DNA of 64,000 bases, taken from Novosphingobium barchaimii LL02 (GTDB lineage: Bacteria > Pseudomonadota > Alphaproteobacteria > Sphingomonadales > Sphingomonadaceae). Positions within the stretch are counted from its first letter, which is position 1; every line of letters starts with the position of its first letter. A program made the position numbers and the translations under genes. Location of the stretch: positions 129,001 through 193,000 of the forward strand of contig NZ_KQ130453.1 in NCBI RefSeq assembly GCF_001046635.1. The letters run 5' to 3'. Under the pieces are notes generated by a model. The model worked only from the letters and a program-made list of their open reading frames with translations, searched no databases and was not told the origin of the DNA. Positions 50,139 to 59,564 of the stretch are shown in pieces.

Positions 50139-50906
50139 TCACTGCCCGGCGGGCTTGTCCTTCGGAGGGATGGAGATGCGCACGGAGGTGACGCAACTCG
50201 TTTCCATGTCATGTTTACTTGGGACCTGGCCTTCTTGCCGGTTTAACAGGAATGTAAGCAGGCGTCCGGCCGGGCCGGCGTAGCGCGGATAGCCGGGGCC
50301 GGCATCGGTGACGAACATGGCCGACATTGCGGTCTGGTCTTTCCACCCCGCCGCTGTGGCAAAGGCGCCGAGCCATGCAGCGGTGATGCATCCGTCCGGT
50401 CCTGCCGCACCTTCCTTGGGAAAAATCGCGATGCTTGCATCGACATCGAACGCCTCCAGCGGGGCGAGGCGGGTAGGATTTTCTCCTGGGACGAAGGCGG
50501 CCGGCAGTGTATCGTCGAGCGGATAGGCCGCTTCGTTCACTGTCAGGTGGATCTTCCAACCGTCTCCGCCGGTCGCCGTCATCGCATAGGCGGCGATGCG
50601 GGGGCTGTCATAGGAGGTCGTCATCGCGGGAAGCCCGAAGGCTGAATAGACCGATACCACGTTGAACCCTTCGCCTAAGCCGCGCTGCAGCAGGTTGGCG
50701 ATGCGCTGGGCGAGGTCATTGGCAGCATAGGGGCACTGGGCGGTGCGGCCGGGGCGAAGGTCGGGAAACTGGCTCGGCACCGAAGGGCCGGGACGGCACA
50801 GTGTCAGACGCGCGTGGACCGGCGTGGCGGAAGGCTGAGGCGGGGCTGCCTGCGCGCTCAGCGGAACAGCCATGACGGCGGCGAGAGGTAGCAGGAATTT
50901 TCGCAT
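50139..50906 (-). CDS. exported protein of unknown function
   Basis: Protein of 255 residues with a signal peptide (MRKFLLPLAAVMAVPLSAQA). The mature region has Cys residues in TLCRPGPS and AQCPYAANDLAQRIANLL and a later DGCITAAWLGAFATAAGW segment. I recognise no family. ATG 50906 is chosen as the start of the signal peptide; the open frame upstream lacks support. It converges with the DUF1311-like gene (7-bp gap) and is the last of three minus-strand genes. Confidence 0.78.
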   Translation of the reverse strand: MRKFLLPLAAVMAVPLSAQAAPPQPSATPVHARLTLCRPGPSVPSQFPDLRPGRTAQCPYAANDLAQRIANLLQRGLGEGFNVVSVYSAFGLPAMTTSYDSPRIAAYAMTATGGDGWKIHLTVNEAAYPLDDTLPAAFVPGENPTRLAPLEAFDVDASIAIFPKEGAAGPDGCITAAWLGAFATAAGWKDQTAMSAMFVTDAGPGYPRYAGPAGRLLTFLLNRQEGQVPSKHDMETSCVTSVRISIPPKDKPAGQ

Positions 50907-50949
50907 GATCCGTATCTCCAACGCATCCTGAACCGAAAGTCGTGAACCG

Positions 50950-51675
50950 TCAGGGAACGGTGTATTCGCTGCAAGCGGGCAACGGTGCGCTGGGCTTGTA
51001 AGCCCCCGCTGCGGCATCGAAGGCAAGCGTCCGGCGGTAAGTGCAGGCCGCGTCCGTTTCATCGATGAGGTCATCCTGCGTCAGCGCCGGCATCGCCAGG
51101 GAATCCGCATTACGGCTGACGCCGCGCGGGAACCGGTTCGACAGCACGCTCAGCGACAGGTTGGGCAGGCCGGATTGCTCGCCTGGCTCCACCTTCAGAT
51201 CGCTTTGCAGCGTGTACTCGTCGCTGCAGGCATCGAGGCGTTGCTTGGCGTCTTTTTCATCGAAGCAGGCGCGGATCGAAATTTCGCTGCTGTAGGGCGC
51301 CTCGAACACGGTAACCGCCGGCTTGCCGGGCCGCACCAGCATGATACGTTGGAAGATCACTTCGGCGTTGCCCCCCGAATACATCTGGGTACGCTGCACG
51401 CCGACGCCGACCAGCAGGCCCCCGCCCTTGAGCCGCAGCAGCGTGGGGAGGGGCCGGAAACGGTCGTCGTCTTCACTCTTTGCGGCGGTCCACTGCGCCA
51501 CGGTCTTGTCCTTGCGCGCGACGGTAAAAGCACCGTCACGCGTGCCGCTGACGCAAAGGTCGCCATCGGCGGTGCATAGCGGGGCGTCCTTGCCCGCCTG
51601 GGTCAGGGCTTCGAAAGTGGAAGGATTGGCGGAAGCGGCGGCCGCAGCGGCGGCGATCATCAGGAAAGGGCTCAT
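50950..51675 (-). CDS. exported protein of unknown function
   Basis: Protein of 241 residues starting MSPFLMIAAAAAAASANPST, a short signal peptide. Cysteines in PLCTADGDLCVSG and in ACFDEKDAKQRLDACSDEY suggest disulfides in the periplasm. No family is recognised. The ATG follows AGGTGAT. It starts 3 bp after the stop of the DUF4892-like gene, so the two are one operon with the gene at 50139-50906. Confidence 0.78.
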   Translation of the reverse strand: MSPFLMIAAAAAAASANPSTFEALTQAGKDAPLCTADGDLCVSGTRDGAFTVARKDKTVAQWTAAKSEDDDRFRPLPTLLRLKGGGLLVGVGVQRTQMYSGGNAEVIFQRIMLVRPGKPAVTVFEAPYSSEISIRACFDEKDAKQRLDACSDEYTLQSDLKVEPGEQSGLPNLSLSVLSNRFPRGVSRNADSLAMPALTQDDLIDETDAACTYRRTLAFDAAAGAYKPSAPLPACSEYTVP

Positions 51676-51678
51676 AAA

Positions 51679-52245
51679 TCACCTCGGTGCGTCGGGGGCG
51701 GATGCCTCGGTGGCTCCGGTAATGCTGGCGACGTAAATGTGGGCAGCGTCGGATCCGGTGTTCGTATGCATGAGCACCCAGTGGTCCCTCCTGCGCGCCA
51801 CGATCACGCGCATTTTGTCACTGAAGATGCCATCAGCGAGGCCGGTGGGCGCAACCTTGCCGCTATTGAGGATCAGGCTGCCCCTATCGGGGCCGCAGGC
51901 GCCCTCACCGGTGCAGGTCAAGACGGTGGTGCAGCCGGCGCCTTCCAGCATCGCGCGGTAGTAGCGGTCCACCGCGATCGGGGCGACGGCAGGCCGAACC
52001 ACATAGTCCACATGTTCTGCCTCGCCTCCCGGATGCAGTGCGGCCTTCAGGTGGTTCTCGTCGGCGATCGCGCCGGTCGGGATCACGATCTCGTTCAGAG
52101 AAGGCTGGCGATAGCCGCGAATTTTCGCGCCTTCAAAGCGCGGAAGGCCCGCCGCGTCGCTCGGCCCCGACCTGTCCTGTGCCAGAAATGGTCCTGCCAG
52201 CGCAGCGGCGGCACGTGTTGGGATGATGAATAGAGGCGGTTTCAT
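51679..52245 (-). CDS. exported protein, DUF4892-like C-terminus
   Basis: Protein of 188 residues with an N-terminal export signal (MKPPLFIIPTRAAAALAGPF). The segment YRAMLEGAGCTTVLTCTGEG followed by CGPDRGSLIL resembles DUF4892-type proteins, which have a cysteine pair in a L..C...CG pattern and a terminal segment like YVASIT. That resemblance is moderate. ATG 52245 follows AGGAG at 7 nt. It is the first gene of a three-gene minus-strand operon. Confidence 0.72.
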   Translation of the reverse strand: MKPPLFIIPTRAAAALAGPFLAQDRSGPSDAAGLPRFEGAKIRGYRQPSLNEIVIPTGAIADENHLKAALHPGGEAEHVDYVVRPAVAPIAVDRYYRAMLEGAGCTTVLTCTGEGACGPDRGSLILNSGKVAPTGLADGIFSDKMRVIVARRRDHWVLMHTNTGSDAAHIYVASITGATEASAPDAPR

Positions 52246-52586
52246 ACAGGTACTCCTGTTGTCAGACCTATTCGGGTTACTTGACGATCGCCTCAGCGAC
52301 ATTCCATGTTCGTCCGCTCCGGCATCACGGCCAAACGGAGCACGATTCGGCGTCCTTCCGGAGCAATTGGGCAGCGTGTGTCGGTATGCCGCAAAATTAG
52401 ACGGCGATCAATTAGAATTCTACGTTGTATATTTTTGCGATATTGTCGGGATTTTTCCATCTGCGCAAGGCTTCTCGGTCTCCCGAACAAAGAAATTGAT
52501 CGCCGTAGAGAATTATATTGAACACTGCTCATGACTTTGCCATCGTTAAACCCCGGCGATGAACAATGGCCACTTAAGGAGCGGTG
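52246..52586. other. divergent promoter region, AT-rich core
   Basis: About 340 bp between two divergent exported-protein genes. The stretch 52390-52530 is markedly AT-rich for this window and should hold promoters for both sides. I cannot pick specific boxes with confidence, and I see no gene. Confidence 0.45.
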
Positions 52587-53594
52587 ATGCGCGTGATATC
52601 TGGAGTGCTGGCGCTCACGCTGGCGGGCGGCTGGGCTGCCGCGGCGCAGGCGACGGAAAGCTGGATCATAGCTGGCGGTGGCGACAAACCGGAGCGCGAC
52701 CTGTTCGTGGTCGATGCGCAGTCCATCAGCGACAAGGACGATTTCCTTGGCTTCATGCAGTCTGCCACGCCGCAGGAGCAGTCTGCTTATCTCAAGCAGA
52801 GCAAACGCAAGGGCAAGCTGAAGAAAGGCGAAGTTCGGGTGGGCCCCGACGAGCAGTTCGACATCCACGTCGACCAGGTCTTTGAAAGCGCTGCCAAGCC
52901 CAACCGGATTTCCTCCACCTATCTCGTCAATTGTACGCGCATGGCGGTAAGCACCACGTTCAGCCAGGTCCAATGGCGCCACAAGAAGATCGAGATCGCC
53001 GCCAATAGAGCAGCCCATGCGCCTGCAAGCTTCGGCGAGATGCAGGTTATGAAATTCGTCTGCAACCGGGGCAAGGACGGACGCGAGCGCGACCCCGCCA
53101 AGGCGCCGAAGAATCTCGGTTTCCTGTTCATCGGCGATACCGGCCTGTCGCCTGCGGACTTCATCTGGGAGCGCTTGTGGACCGACAGCAAGCGTCCCCC
53201 CTTCACTTATCGCCCCAGCGCGGCGGAAATCGCCGAAAGCCAGCGACGGCTTCAGGAAAGCATGACCAGCGCCCTGAATACGGCGACCGGCGTGATAGAT
53301 GCCCATCAACGCGACACCAACCGCGTCGGCCGTAACAACACGCTGGAAATGTGGATCGGCAAGACCGAGCAGGACTTCGCAAAGGTATGGGGCGCCCCCG
53401 ATCGCTATGTCGACGGCTATGGCGGCGTGCGCACGCTTTATTTCCGGAAGGGTTACGTGAACCGTGGCAGCAATGTCTACGGGCAAGTTATCAGCGAGGA
53501 TCATCACTGGTGCGACGTCACGGTCGAGACCCGCAGCGGCATTATCAAGGACTACTCAACCAGCGGCAACAGTTGCAGTTCCCTCATCCGCTGA
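52587..53594 (+). CDS. exported protein of unknown function, adhesin-E-like N-terminus
   Basis: Protein of 335 residues with a signal peptide (MRVISGVLALTLAGGWAAAA, then QATESW). The first half (WIIAGGGDKPERDLFVVDAQ, later STYLVNCTRMAVSTTFSQV) looks like the small surface-adhesin-E/CNP1-type domain, and the last part (WIGKTEQDFAKVWGAPDRYV, ending YSTSGNSC) is a separate module. ATG 52587 with AAGGAG 5 nt upstream is preferred over GTG 52584. It pairs with the following lipoprotein gene after 61 bp. Confidence 0.8.
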   Translation: MRVISGVLALTLAGGWAAAAQATESWIIAGGGDKPERDLFVVDAQSISDKDDFLGFMQSATPQEQSAYLKQSKRKGKLKKGEVRVGPDEQFDIHVDQVFESAAKPNRISSTYLVNCTRMAVSTTFSQVQWRHKKIEIAANRAAHAPASFGEMQVMKFVCNRGKDGRERDPAKAPKNLGFLFIGDTGLSPADFIWERLWTDSKRPPFTYRPSAAEIAESQRRLQESMTSALNTATGVIDAHQRDTNRVGRNNTLEMWIGKTEQDFAKVWGAPDRYVDGYGGVRTLYFRKGYVNRGSNVYGQVISEDHHWCDVTVETRSGIIKDYSTSGNSCSSLIR

Positions 53595-53655
53595 AACTCA
53601 AGGACAATGTGCCGGGCCTGCCATGGGTTGGCCCGCCGAAGAAGGAGACACGACA

Positions 53656-54579
53656 ATGAAATTCCTGTCGCCCCGCTATGCATCTCATGCCATCGTCGCT
53701 GCGGCGCTGCTGGCTGCCGGCTGTTCCGCCGAGCCTGACGCCGACCCGGCGCAGGCTCCGTCATCCGGGGCCAGCGAGGCCGCGGATGCGTCGGAGGCGC
53801 CGACGACTGAGGCCGGGCCAGTGCTGCGTTCCGAAGTGAAGGGCCTGCGCATCGTTGCCGCATCCACCGTGCCCAGCCATCCCGACAGCGGCGCCGATCA
53901 ATGCGGGCCGCAGGTCGATGGCCTGCGCTCCGCAGCGGCAAAAGCGGTCCAGGCCAAGGGATGGAACGTGACCGGTGAGGCGGCGGTCGGCGGCTATGAC
54001 GTGGTCAGTTTCGTCGGCACGACGGAGCAGGGCACCAGCGGCTCGTGCCTGCTGACCGAGGGCAACGTCGGCCTGTTCAAGGGCGGAGTGTTAAAGGCGA
54101 TCGCTTACATGGGCAAAGGCCCGGGCACGACCACGTCGATCGGGAGTCTCAAGCGGATCGAAGGCAATGCGATCCGTATCCTCGACGGCGATTTCGTTCC
54201 TCAGCCGCTTGCCGACATTCGCTTCGCTGACAACGGGGCAGTGACCGTGGCTGCTCTACCAAAGTCGGACAAGGTCTGCGGCGGCGAGGGTACTCTTCCC
54301 AATATTCAGAGCATGCCGATCAACAAGGCCCATGCTGTTCTGGTAAAGGCAGGCTGGGTTCCGTCTCCGAGCCTTCCTGGCGACGAACAGCGGGACGACC
54401 GCGCCGCAGAGTTGTTCGAGAAGGGCATCAAGGAGGCAGAAAGCTGCTCCGGCACGGGGTTCGGATATTGCAGCTTCGGCTATCTTGGCCGGGCGGGCAG
54501 GCTCTCCGTCACCACAGTGGGCGACGCAGAATGGCCCACCGTTGCGAGCTACGGCGTGACGTGCCAGGCGAGCGACTAG
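53656..54579 (+). CDS. putative lipoprotein of unknown function
   Basis: Protein of 307 residues with a lipobox (LLAAGCSAE, Cys about residue 23) and a Ser/Ala/Glu/Pro-rich linker, then a domain with several cysteines (ADQCGPQVD, GSCLLTEGN, KVCGGEG). The segment INKAHAVLVKAGWVPSPSLP looks like a small repeat-type fold. ATG 53656 follows GAAGGAG. No family is recognised. It is the last of the exported-protein cluster. Confidence 0.8.
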   Translation: MKFLSPRYASHAIVAAALLAAGCSAEPDADPAQAPSSGASEAADASEAPTTEAGPVLRSEVKGLRIVAASTVPSHPDSGADQCGPQVDGLRSAAAKAVQAKGWNVTGEAAVGGYDVVSFVGTTEQGTSGSCLLTEGNVGLFKGGVLKAIAYMGKGPGTTTSIGSLKRIEGNAIRILDGDFVPQPLADIRFADNGAVTVAALPKSDKVCGGEGTLPNIQSMPINKAHAVLVKAGWVPSPSLPGDEQRDDRAAELFEKGIKEAESCSGTGFGYCSFGYLGRAGRLSVTTVGDAEWPTVASYGVTCQASD

Positions 54580-54944
54580 GATAGCTCGAAGGGCGTGTGG
54601 TCCAACCCGACGACCGCGCGCCCTCCGTCGGTCGGCTATTGAGCGGACTAACGGACGCGATCATTACGCCTGACATGGCGGTGCGGTGGTATCTCGATAT
54701 ATCCATTGTTCAATCCGCGCAGGCCGGGCATGTCTTGCGCCAGAATATTGACTTGCTGGCGGCAGCTTGCGGTCGCGGTTGGTCAGTTTGGTGAGCCGGG
54801 TCTGGATGCCAGCATGTTGGCCATCAGCCCGGCGACGCCGTTGGTCCGTTCAAGACCGATTTTTTGCTATCTGGCGGCGGGCCTCTGCAGAGGTGCCCTC
54901 GCCCACCCGCCGTAATGCGGCATGGGCGAGGGCTACCAACGCAT
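54580..54944. other. gene-free region with a hairpin
   Basis: No supportable gene. Perfect 11-bp arms GCCCTCGCCCA (54895-54905) and TGGGCGAGGGC (54923-54933) form a hairpin just after the sulfatase stop on the minus strand. It probably ends sulfatase transcription although the T-tract is poor. Confidence 0.5.
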
Positions 54945-56711
54945 TTACTTCGGAGTCGCACCCGCCGGCGCAGCGGGCAGGATCACGCCCTTGGCGTTGG
55001 CGTAGCTATCCCAGTCGGCGACGAGTTCGGCCAGTTTGTCGGCATGGCTTGCTGCCAGGTCCTTACTCTCTGCCGGGTCGGTGGCGAGGTTGAACAGCTG
55101 CCACTTGCCTTCTCCCGCGCCATCGCGGGGGTAGGCAGAGCCGGTCTTGGGGATGTAGACCGCCTTCCAGTCGCCCTTGCGCAGCGCGCGGCGGTAGAAC
55201 AGTTCCGTGCCGACGGGCTCTGCGGGGCCGCGCACTTCGGCGGTCTCGTTTTCCAGCACCGGGATAAGGCTCTTGCCTTCGAACGGTAGGATCGGCCGGC
55301 CGTTGAAGCTGGCGGGTTGCGACAGGCCTGCAAGGGCGAGCAGCGTCGGCGCGACATCGGTCACGCTGAGGTAACCGCGCGCGATTCGGTTGCCGACCAC
55401 GCCCTTGCCGGAAGCGAAGGCTGTGACCCTGGTTCCGCCTTCGGTCGGGTAGCCCTTTACCAGCCACGATGGCGAGCTGTTCGCCTGCGCCCAGCCAGCG
55501 CCGTAGCCGACATAAGAAGTGGCGTTGCCGATGTTTTCCAGCCGGTTGTCTATGCCCAGCTTCTTCGCACCGCCGGCGACGCCGCGCACCTGGAACGGCG
55601 CGTCTATTTCGCTGCCTTCGGGGCCATTGTCGGCGAGAAAGACGATCACGGTGTCCTCGTACTTGCCGGTACGCTTGAGTTCCGCGATCACCCTGCCGAC
55701 GTTCTGGTCCATCCGGTCGACCATCGCCGCGTAGACTTCCATCTTGCGCGCTTCGAGGGCCTTCTCTTCAGGGCTCAGGCTGTCCCATGGCTTGACGCCG
55801 TCAGGCGCATGGGGCTGCTGGTCGAGGGCTACGAGGCCCAGTTCCTTCTGCCGGGCGAGGCGCTTTTGGCGCAGGGCTTCATAGCCGGCGTCGTAACGAC
55901 CCTTGTATTTGGCGATCGTCTCGGCGGGGGCCTGCATCGGCCAGTGTGGGGTGGTGAAGGGCAGGTAGGCGAAGAACGGGCGCGCGTCCGAGGCACCTTC
56001 ATCGAGGAAGCCGATCAGGCGGTCGGCGAAATAGTCCGCAGAATAACGCCCTATGGGAAAGCGGGTGACCTTCCCGTCGTCGCGGTAGACGCTATTTGCC
56101 TTAGCCTTCTTCCACGCCCCGTCCTGGTCACCACCGAAGTGATTTCCCAGGCCCTGTAGCAGCGCGAACGAGCGTTCGAACCCGCGTGCCGCAGGACCGC
56201 GTTCCGGGGTAAGGCCCAAGTGCCACTTGCCGGACATCACCGTCCGATATCCGCCCTGCTGCAGCAGTTCCGCGATCGAGGCGACACGGTCGTTGAGATA
56301 GCCTTCGTAACCCGGCCGGCCGATCTGCGCTGGGCCCAGCGATTCCGCCATGGTGCCGATGCCCGCCTCGTGATTGTCGACGCCGCTCAGGAGCATCGAG
56401 CGCGTGGGGGAACAGGTGGGCGCGGTGTGGAAACCGGTGAAGCGCACGCCGCTGGTGGCCAGTGCATCGAGGTTGGGGGTAGCAATCTCGCCGCCGAATG
56501 CGCCCAGATCCGACCAGCCAAGGTCGTCGGCGACAATCACCAGGAAGTTGGGGCGCTTTGCCTCCTGCGGTGCAGTGGCGGGAGCAGCCGGAACAGCGGA
56601 CGTCTGCGCGGCGAGCGGCGAGGTGAGGAGGGTGCTCATCAGCGCTGCGGCGATCAGGGCGGTCCTGCGATTGATGGGGCGAACAAGGCGGGGTTTGGCA
56701 GGGCGGGTCAC
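54945..56711 (-). CDS. arylsulfatase, exported
   Basis: Hydrolyses sulfate esters to release sulfate. The protein is about 588 residues from GTG 56711. It has an Arg-Arg signal peptide (RRTALIAAALMSTLLTSPLA), the metal-site VIVADDLGWSDLGAFGG, and the sulfatase signature CSPTR, whose Cys (about residue 100) becomes formylglycine. KWHLG and ADNGPEGSE are further active-site blocks. An upstream ATG at 56765 is possible but lies against the palindrome at 56771-56811. Divergent from a TonB receptor and close to sulfate uptake genes, it probably scavenges sulfur in the periplasm. A formylglycine-generating enzyme is not seen here. Confidence 0.92.
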   Translation of the reverse strand: MTRPAKPRLVRPINRRTALIAAALMSTLLTSPLAAQTSAVPAAPATAPQEAKRPNFLVIVADDLGWSDLGAFGGEIATPNLDALATSGVRFTGFHTAPTCSPTRSMLLSGVDNHEAGIGTMAESLGPAQIGRPGYEGYLNDRVASIAELLQQGGYRTVMSGKWHLGLTPERGPAARGFERSFALLQGLGNHFGGDQDGAWKKAKANSVYRDDGKVTRFPIGRYSADYFADRLIGFLDEGASDARPFFAYLPFTTPHWPMQAPAETIAKYKGRYDAGYEALRQKRLARQKELGLVALDQQPHAPDGVKPWDSLSPEEKALEARKMEVYAAMVDRMDQNVGRVIAELKRTGKYEDTVIVFLADNGPEGSEIDAPFQVRGVAGGAKKLGIDNRLENIGNATSYVGYGAGWAQANSSPSWLVKGYPTEGGTRVTAFASGKGVVGNRIARGYLSVTDVAPTLLALAGLSQPASFNGRPILPFEGKSLIPVLENETAEVRGPAEPVGTELFYRRALRKGDWKAVYIPKTGSAYPRDGAGEGKWQLFNLATDPAESKDLAASHADKLAELVADWDSYANAKGVILPAAPAGATPK

Positions 56712-56770
56712 GGGCGTTCCGTTATGACTGGAAGGGAAGTGGCCAGCTTGGCGGCAAAGAAGCATGCGCC

Positions 56771-56811
56771 CAACAAAGATTCTCTATTCCAATGGTAGAG
56801 AATCTTTGTTG
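56771..56811. promoter_or_regulatory. perfect 16-bp inverted repeat in the sulfatase/receptor intergenic region
   Basis: Arms CAACAAAGATTCTCTA (56771-56786) and TAGAGAATCTTTGTTG (56796-56811) with a 9-bp centre. AT-rich, between divergent genes, and placed where the sulfatase promoter or leader should be. It could be an operator for a sulfur-responsive regulator or an RNA hairpin. A second, imperfect inverted repeat (GAGTATCTC / GAGATTACTC, 56822-56853) follows. Function inferred. Confidence 0.6.
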
Positions 56812-56896
56812 CCGGTCACGTGAGTATCTCTACCAAAAAGATTGAGATTACTCATAACCACCAGGCCGATGGTCGCATTCGTAAAAAGGTTTGAAG

Positions 56897-59287
56897 ATGA
56901 AGAGAATTCTGCGTGCCACGACGCTTGCCCTTATCGGGACGACCGCGCTGGCCGCCATGCCTGCGCTGGCCGAAGACGGCGCCGCAGCAGCCGATGAGGC
57001 AGTGGGGACCGAGGCGAACGGAACGCGGGGGGGCGGCACCGACATCATCGTCACCGCCCGCCGCCGCAACGAGCGCATTCAGGACGTCCCCGTCGCGGCC
57101 AATGCTTTCGGCGGCGAACAGCTTGCAGCGACGCGCACATACAACCTGCGCGATCTTCAGCAGCTGACACCCAGCCTTGTCGTCACGCAGACCAACCCGC
57201 GCAACACCAGCATCAACATTCGCGGTCTGGGCAACAATGTATCGGTCTACAATGACGGGCTGGAGCCGGCGGTCGGTGTCTATGTCGATCAGGTCTACCT
57301 CGCGCGGCCCGGACAGGCGGTGTTCGATCTTTCCGACGTTGAGCGGATCGAGGTTCTGAGAGGGCCACAGGGTACGCTTTTCGGCAAGAACACTTCAGCT
57401 GGCGCCGTGGTTGTCACCACAAAGTCGCCCACCTTCGAGCCCGAGGCTGGGGGCGACATCACGATCGGAAACTACAACTTCCGGCAGCTCCACGCCTATG
57501 CCAGCGGCGCCTTGGTGGACGACCTGCTGGCCGCGCGCATCTACGTCTCCAAGACCGACCGCGACGGCTACATGACCAACCGCTATGACGGCGATGATAC
57601 GCAGGATTACCACGACTTCGGGTTGCGCGGGCAGCTGCTGTTTACGCCCGCCAGCAACTTCAAGCTGCGCCTCATCGGCGATTACGGGCGCCAGCACTCC
57701 AAGACTTCCGCCGCGGTATTGACCGGGGTGATGACTCAGTATGACAACGGCACCGTCTTCGCGAACAATTACTACGACCGTGCGGCTCGCACCGGCTACA
57801 CGCCGGTCGCCGTCGATCCGGGCGCGCGCATTGTCGATACCAATGCCAATCCGCGCTACAAGATGAACCAATGGGGCCTGAACTCGATCGCGGAGCTGTC
57901 GATCCCGGGCAATACGATCACTTCCGTCACCGCCTACCGCGCGTGGAACTGGTATCCGCACAACGACGGCGATTCCACCAGCCTCGATGCCGGGACCGAT
58001 TTCCACCAGAGCAATGAGCAGCGCCAGTTCAGCCAGGAACTGCGCATCGCCTCGGAAGGCACGCGCAAGGTCGACTATGTGGCGGGCCTCTATTACCTGT
58101 GGCAGTCGATCGATGCGGAATCGGTGAATGCCTATGGACAGGACGCAGCGGCGTGGTTCGTCGCCCCCAGCGTCAATCCCGCCGCAGCGGCAGCGGCGCT
58201 GAATGGCTACACTATCATCGGCCGCTCCAGGCCGGTGACGAACAGCTACGCGGCTTTCGGGCAGGCGATCTGGCACGTCACCCACACGATCGATTTCACC
58301 GGCGGGCTTCGCTACACTTACGAAACCAAGACCGGCTATTTCGACCAGACCGCGACAGGCGCCAGTCTCGATGGCCTAACCGCGGCGCAGATTACGGCCG
58401 CCAACACCATTAGGGGGCGCTACGGGGTGGCGAACTATTACAGCGCAAGCACCAGTGAGGGGCGCCTCTCGGGCAGCGCGACGCTATCGTGGAAGGTAAC
58501 GCCGGATTCGCTGATCTATGCGACATATGCACATGGCCATAAGTTTGGCGGCCTGAACTTGGCCAACATCACCACCACCGGCGCTTATGCGGCCGACCCG
58601 GTTATCAAGCCGGAAACGATCGACAGCTACGAACTGGGTCTGAAAACCGCCTGGTTCGCCAACAGGCTGACCGCCAACCTCGCCGCATTCTGGACGGACG
58701 ACGCCGATTACCAGACCACGGTGGTCGACGTGGACCGCAACAACCTTTCCTACTTCACCAATGTCGGCAAAGTGCGCACGCGCGGCTTTGAGGGCGACCT
58801 TCGCGCCAATCCGGCACCGTGGCTCTCGCTTTACGCCTCGGGGGCTTATACCGATGCCAAATACGTCAGCTATGCCGGTGCGCCCTGCCCGATCGAAATC
58901 ACCGGCCAGACCACTTGCGACATGAGCGGGCGGCGCCTGCCGGGCGTGTCCAAGTGGGCGGTTTCCGCAGGCGGCGAGGCGCATGCTGGGGTGGGATCAG
59001 TGCTCGGGCGTGACAGCGAGGTCTATGCGGGAGGCGACTACTCGTACCGTTCGAATTTCTACACTACCGCTAGCCTCTCGCGCTATTCGCAGATCCCGGC
59101 TTTTTCGCTGGTCAACGCGCGGCTCGGTGTACGGGCGCTCGACGGTCTCGTCGACATCCAGGTTTGGGGGCGTAACCTGACGAACAAGCTTTACTATCTC
59201 AGCCTGGCGGCGGGCACGACCGGCGCGGTCACCGGCACCCTTGGCGATCCGCGCACTTATGGCGTGACGTTGAAGACCAGTTTTTGA
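56897..59287 (+). CDS. TonB-dependent outer-membrane receptor, sulfur locus
   Basis: Outer-membrane receptor of 796 residues. A signal peptide ends near AMPALAED, then TonB-box-like TDIIVTARRR, plug motifs (IQDVPVAANAFGG, INIRGLGNNVSV, VLRGPQGTLFGKNTSAGAVV) and a barrel ending VTLKTSF with the usual terminal Phe. ATG 56897 is preferred over TTG 56891. Divergent from the arylsulfatase and close to sbp-cysTWA, so it probably imports a sulfate ester, sulfonate or other sulfur source (inference). Confidence 0.94.
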   Translation: MKRILRATTLALIGTTALAAMPALAEDGAAAADEAVGTEANGTRGGGTDIIVTARRRNERIQDVPVAANAFGGEQLAATRTYNLRDLQQLTPSLVVTQTNPRNTSINIRGLGNNVSVYNDGLEPAVGVYVDQVYLARPGQAVFDLSDVERIEVLRGPQGTLFGKNTSAGAVVVTTKSPTFEPEAGGDITIGNYNFRQLHAYASGALVDDLLAARIYVSKTDRDGYMTNRYDGDDTQDYHDFGLRGQLLFTPASNFKLRLIGDYGRQHSKTSAAVLTGVMTQYDNGTVFANNYYDRAARTGYTPVAVDPGARIVDTNANPRYKMNQWGLNSIAELSIPGNTITSVTAYRAWNWYPHNDGDSTSLDAGTDFHQSNEQRQFSQELRIASEGTRKVDYVAGLYYLWQSIDAESVNAYGQDAAAWFVAPSVNPAAAAAALNGYTIIGRSRPVTNSYAAFGQAIWHVTHTIDFTGGLRYTYETKTGYFDQTATGASLDGLTAAQITAANTIRGRYGVANYYSASTSEGRLSGSATLSWKVTPDSLIYATYAHGHKFGGLNLANITTTGAYAADPVIKPETIDSYELGLKTAWFANRLTANLAAFWTDDADYQTTVVDVDRNNLSYFTNVGKVRTRGFEGDLRANPAPWLSLYASGAYTDAKYVSYAGAPCPIEITGQTTCDMSGRRLPGVSKWAVSAGGEAHAGVGSVLGRDSEVYAGGDYSYRSNFYTTASLSRYSQIPAFSLVNARLGVRALDGLVDIQVWGRNLTNKLYYLSLAAGTTGAVTGTLGDPRTYGVTLKTSF

Positions 59288-59294
59288 AGGCGTG

Positions 59295-59366
59295 AGTGGG
59301 CACTGAGTGGACGGGCGGGTTTGTCGAAAGCATACCCACCCGTTCCAGAGACCCACTATTTTTTCT
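59295..59366 (+). terminator. intrinsic terminator after the TonB receptor
   Basis: Nested stem: AGTGGG (59295-59300) with CCCACT (59352-59357), and GGACGGGCGGGT (59309-59320) with ACCCACCCGTTCC (59334-59346, one mismatch and one bulge), then a T-tract to 59366. It overlaps the yezD stop on the other strand. Confidence 0.7.
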
Positions 59367-59541
59367 GACCGAAACGATGCTTTTGCGTTATGTCGATCTG
59401 CATGACGCGTCCTTCGTGCACGGTCAGCACGATCTGGCCGAATCTCATCCCGCCTAGTGCATCTCGAACATTGGCGAGGCTCTCCTCAAGAGTAGGATCG
59501 GTCTCGGCGTCTGTTCGAGGTTCGTTGGGGCGCAGGATCAT
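59356..59541 (-). CDS. YezD-family small protein (DUF2292)
   Basis: A 61-residue protein: LEESLANVRDALGGMRFGQI followed by VLTVHEGRVMQIDITQKHRF. This fits the YezD/DUF2292 pattern (short, R.G.I...V..G.V.QI). Such proteins are often encoded with sulfate-assimilation genes, as here, 23 bp after cysA. Its role is unknown; a small regulatory or chaperone-like function is a guess. Confidence 0.8.
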   Translation of the reverse strand: MILRPNEPRTDAETDPTLEESLANVRDALGGMRFGQIVLTVHEGRVMQIDITQKHRFGQKK

Positions 59542-59564
59542 TTTTCAATTTCCTCGCTTACGTA

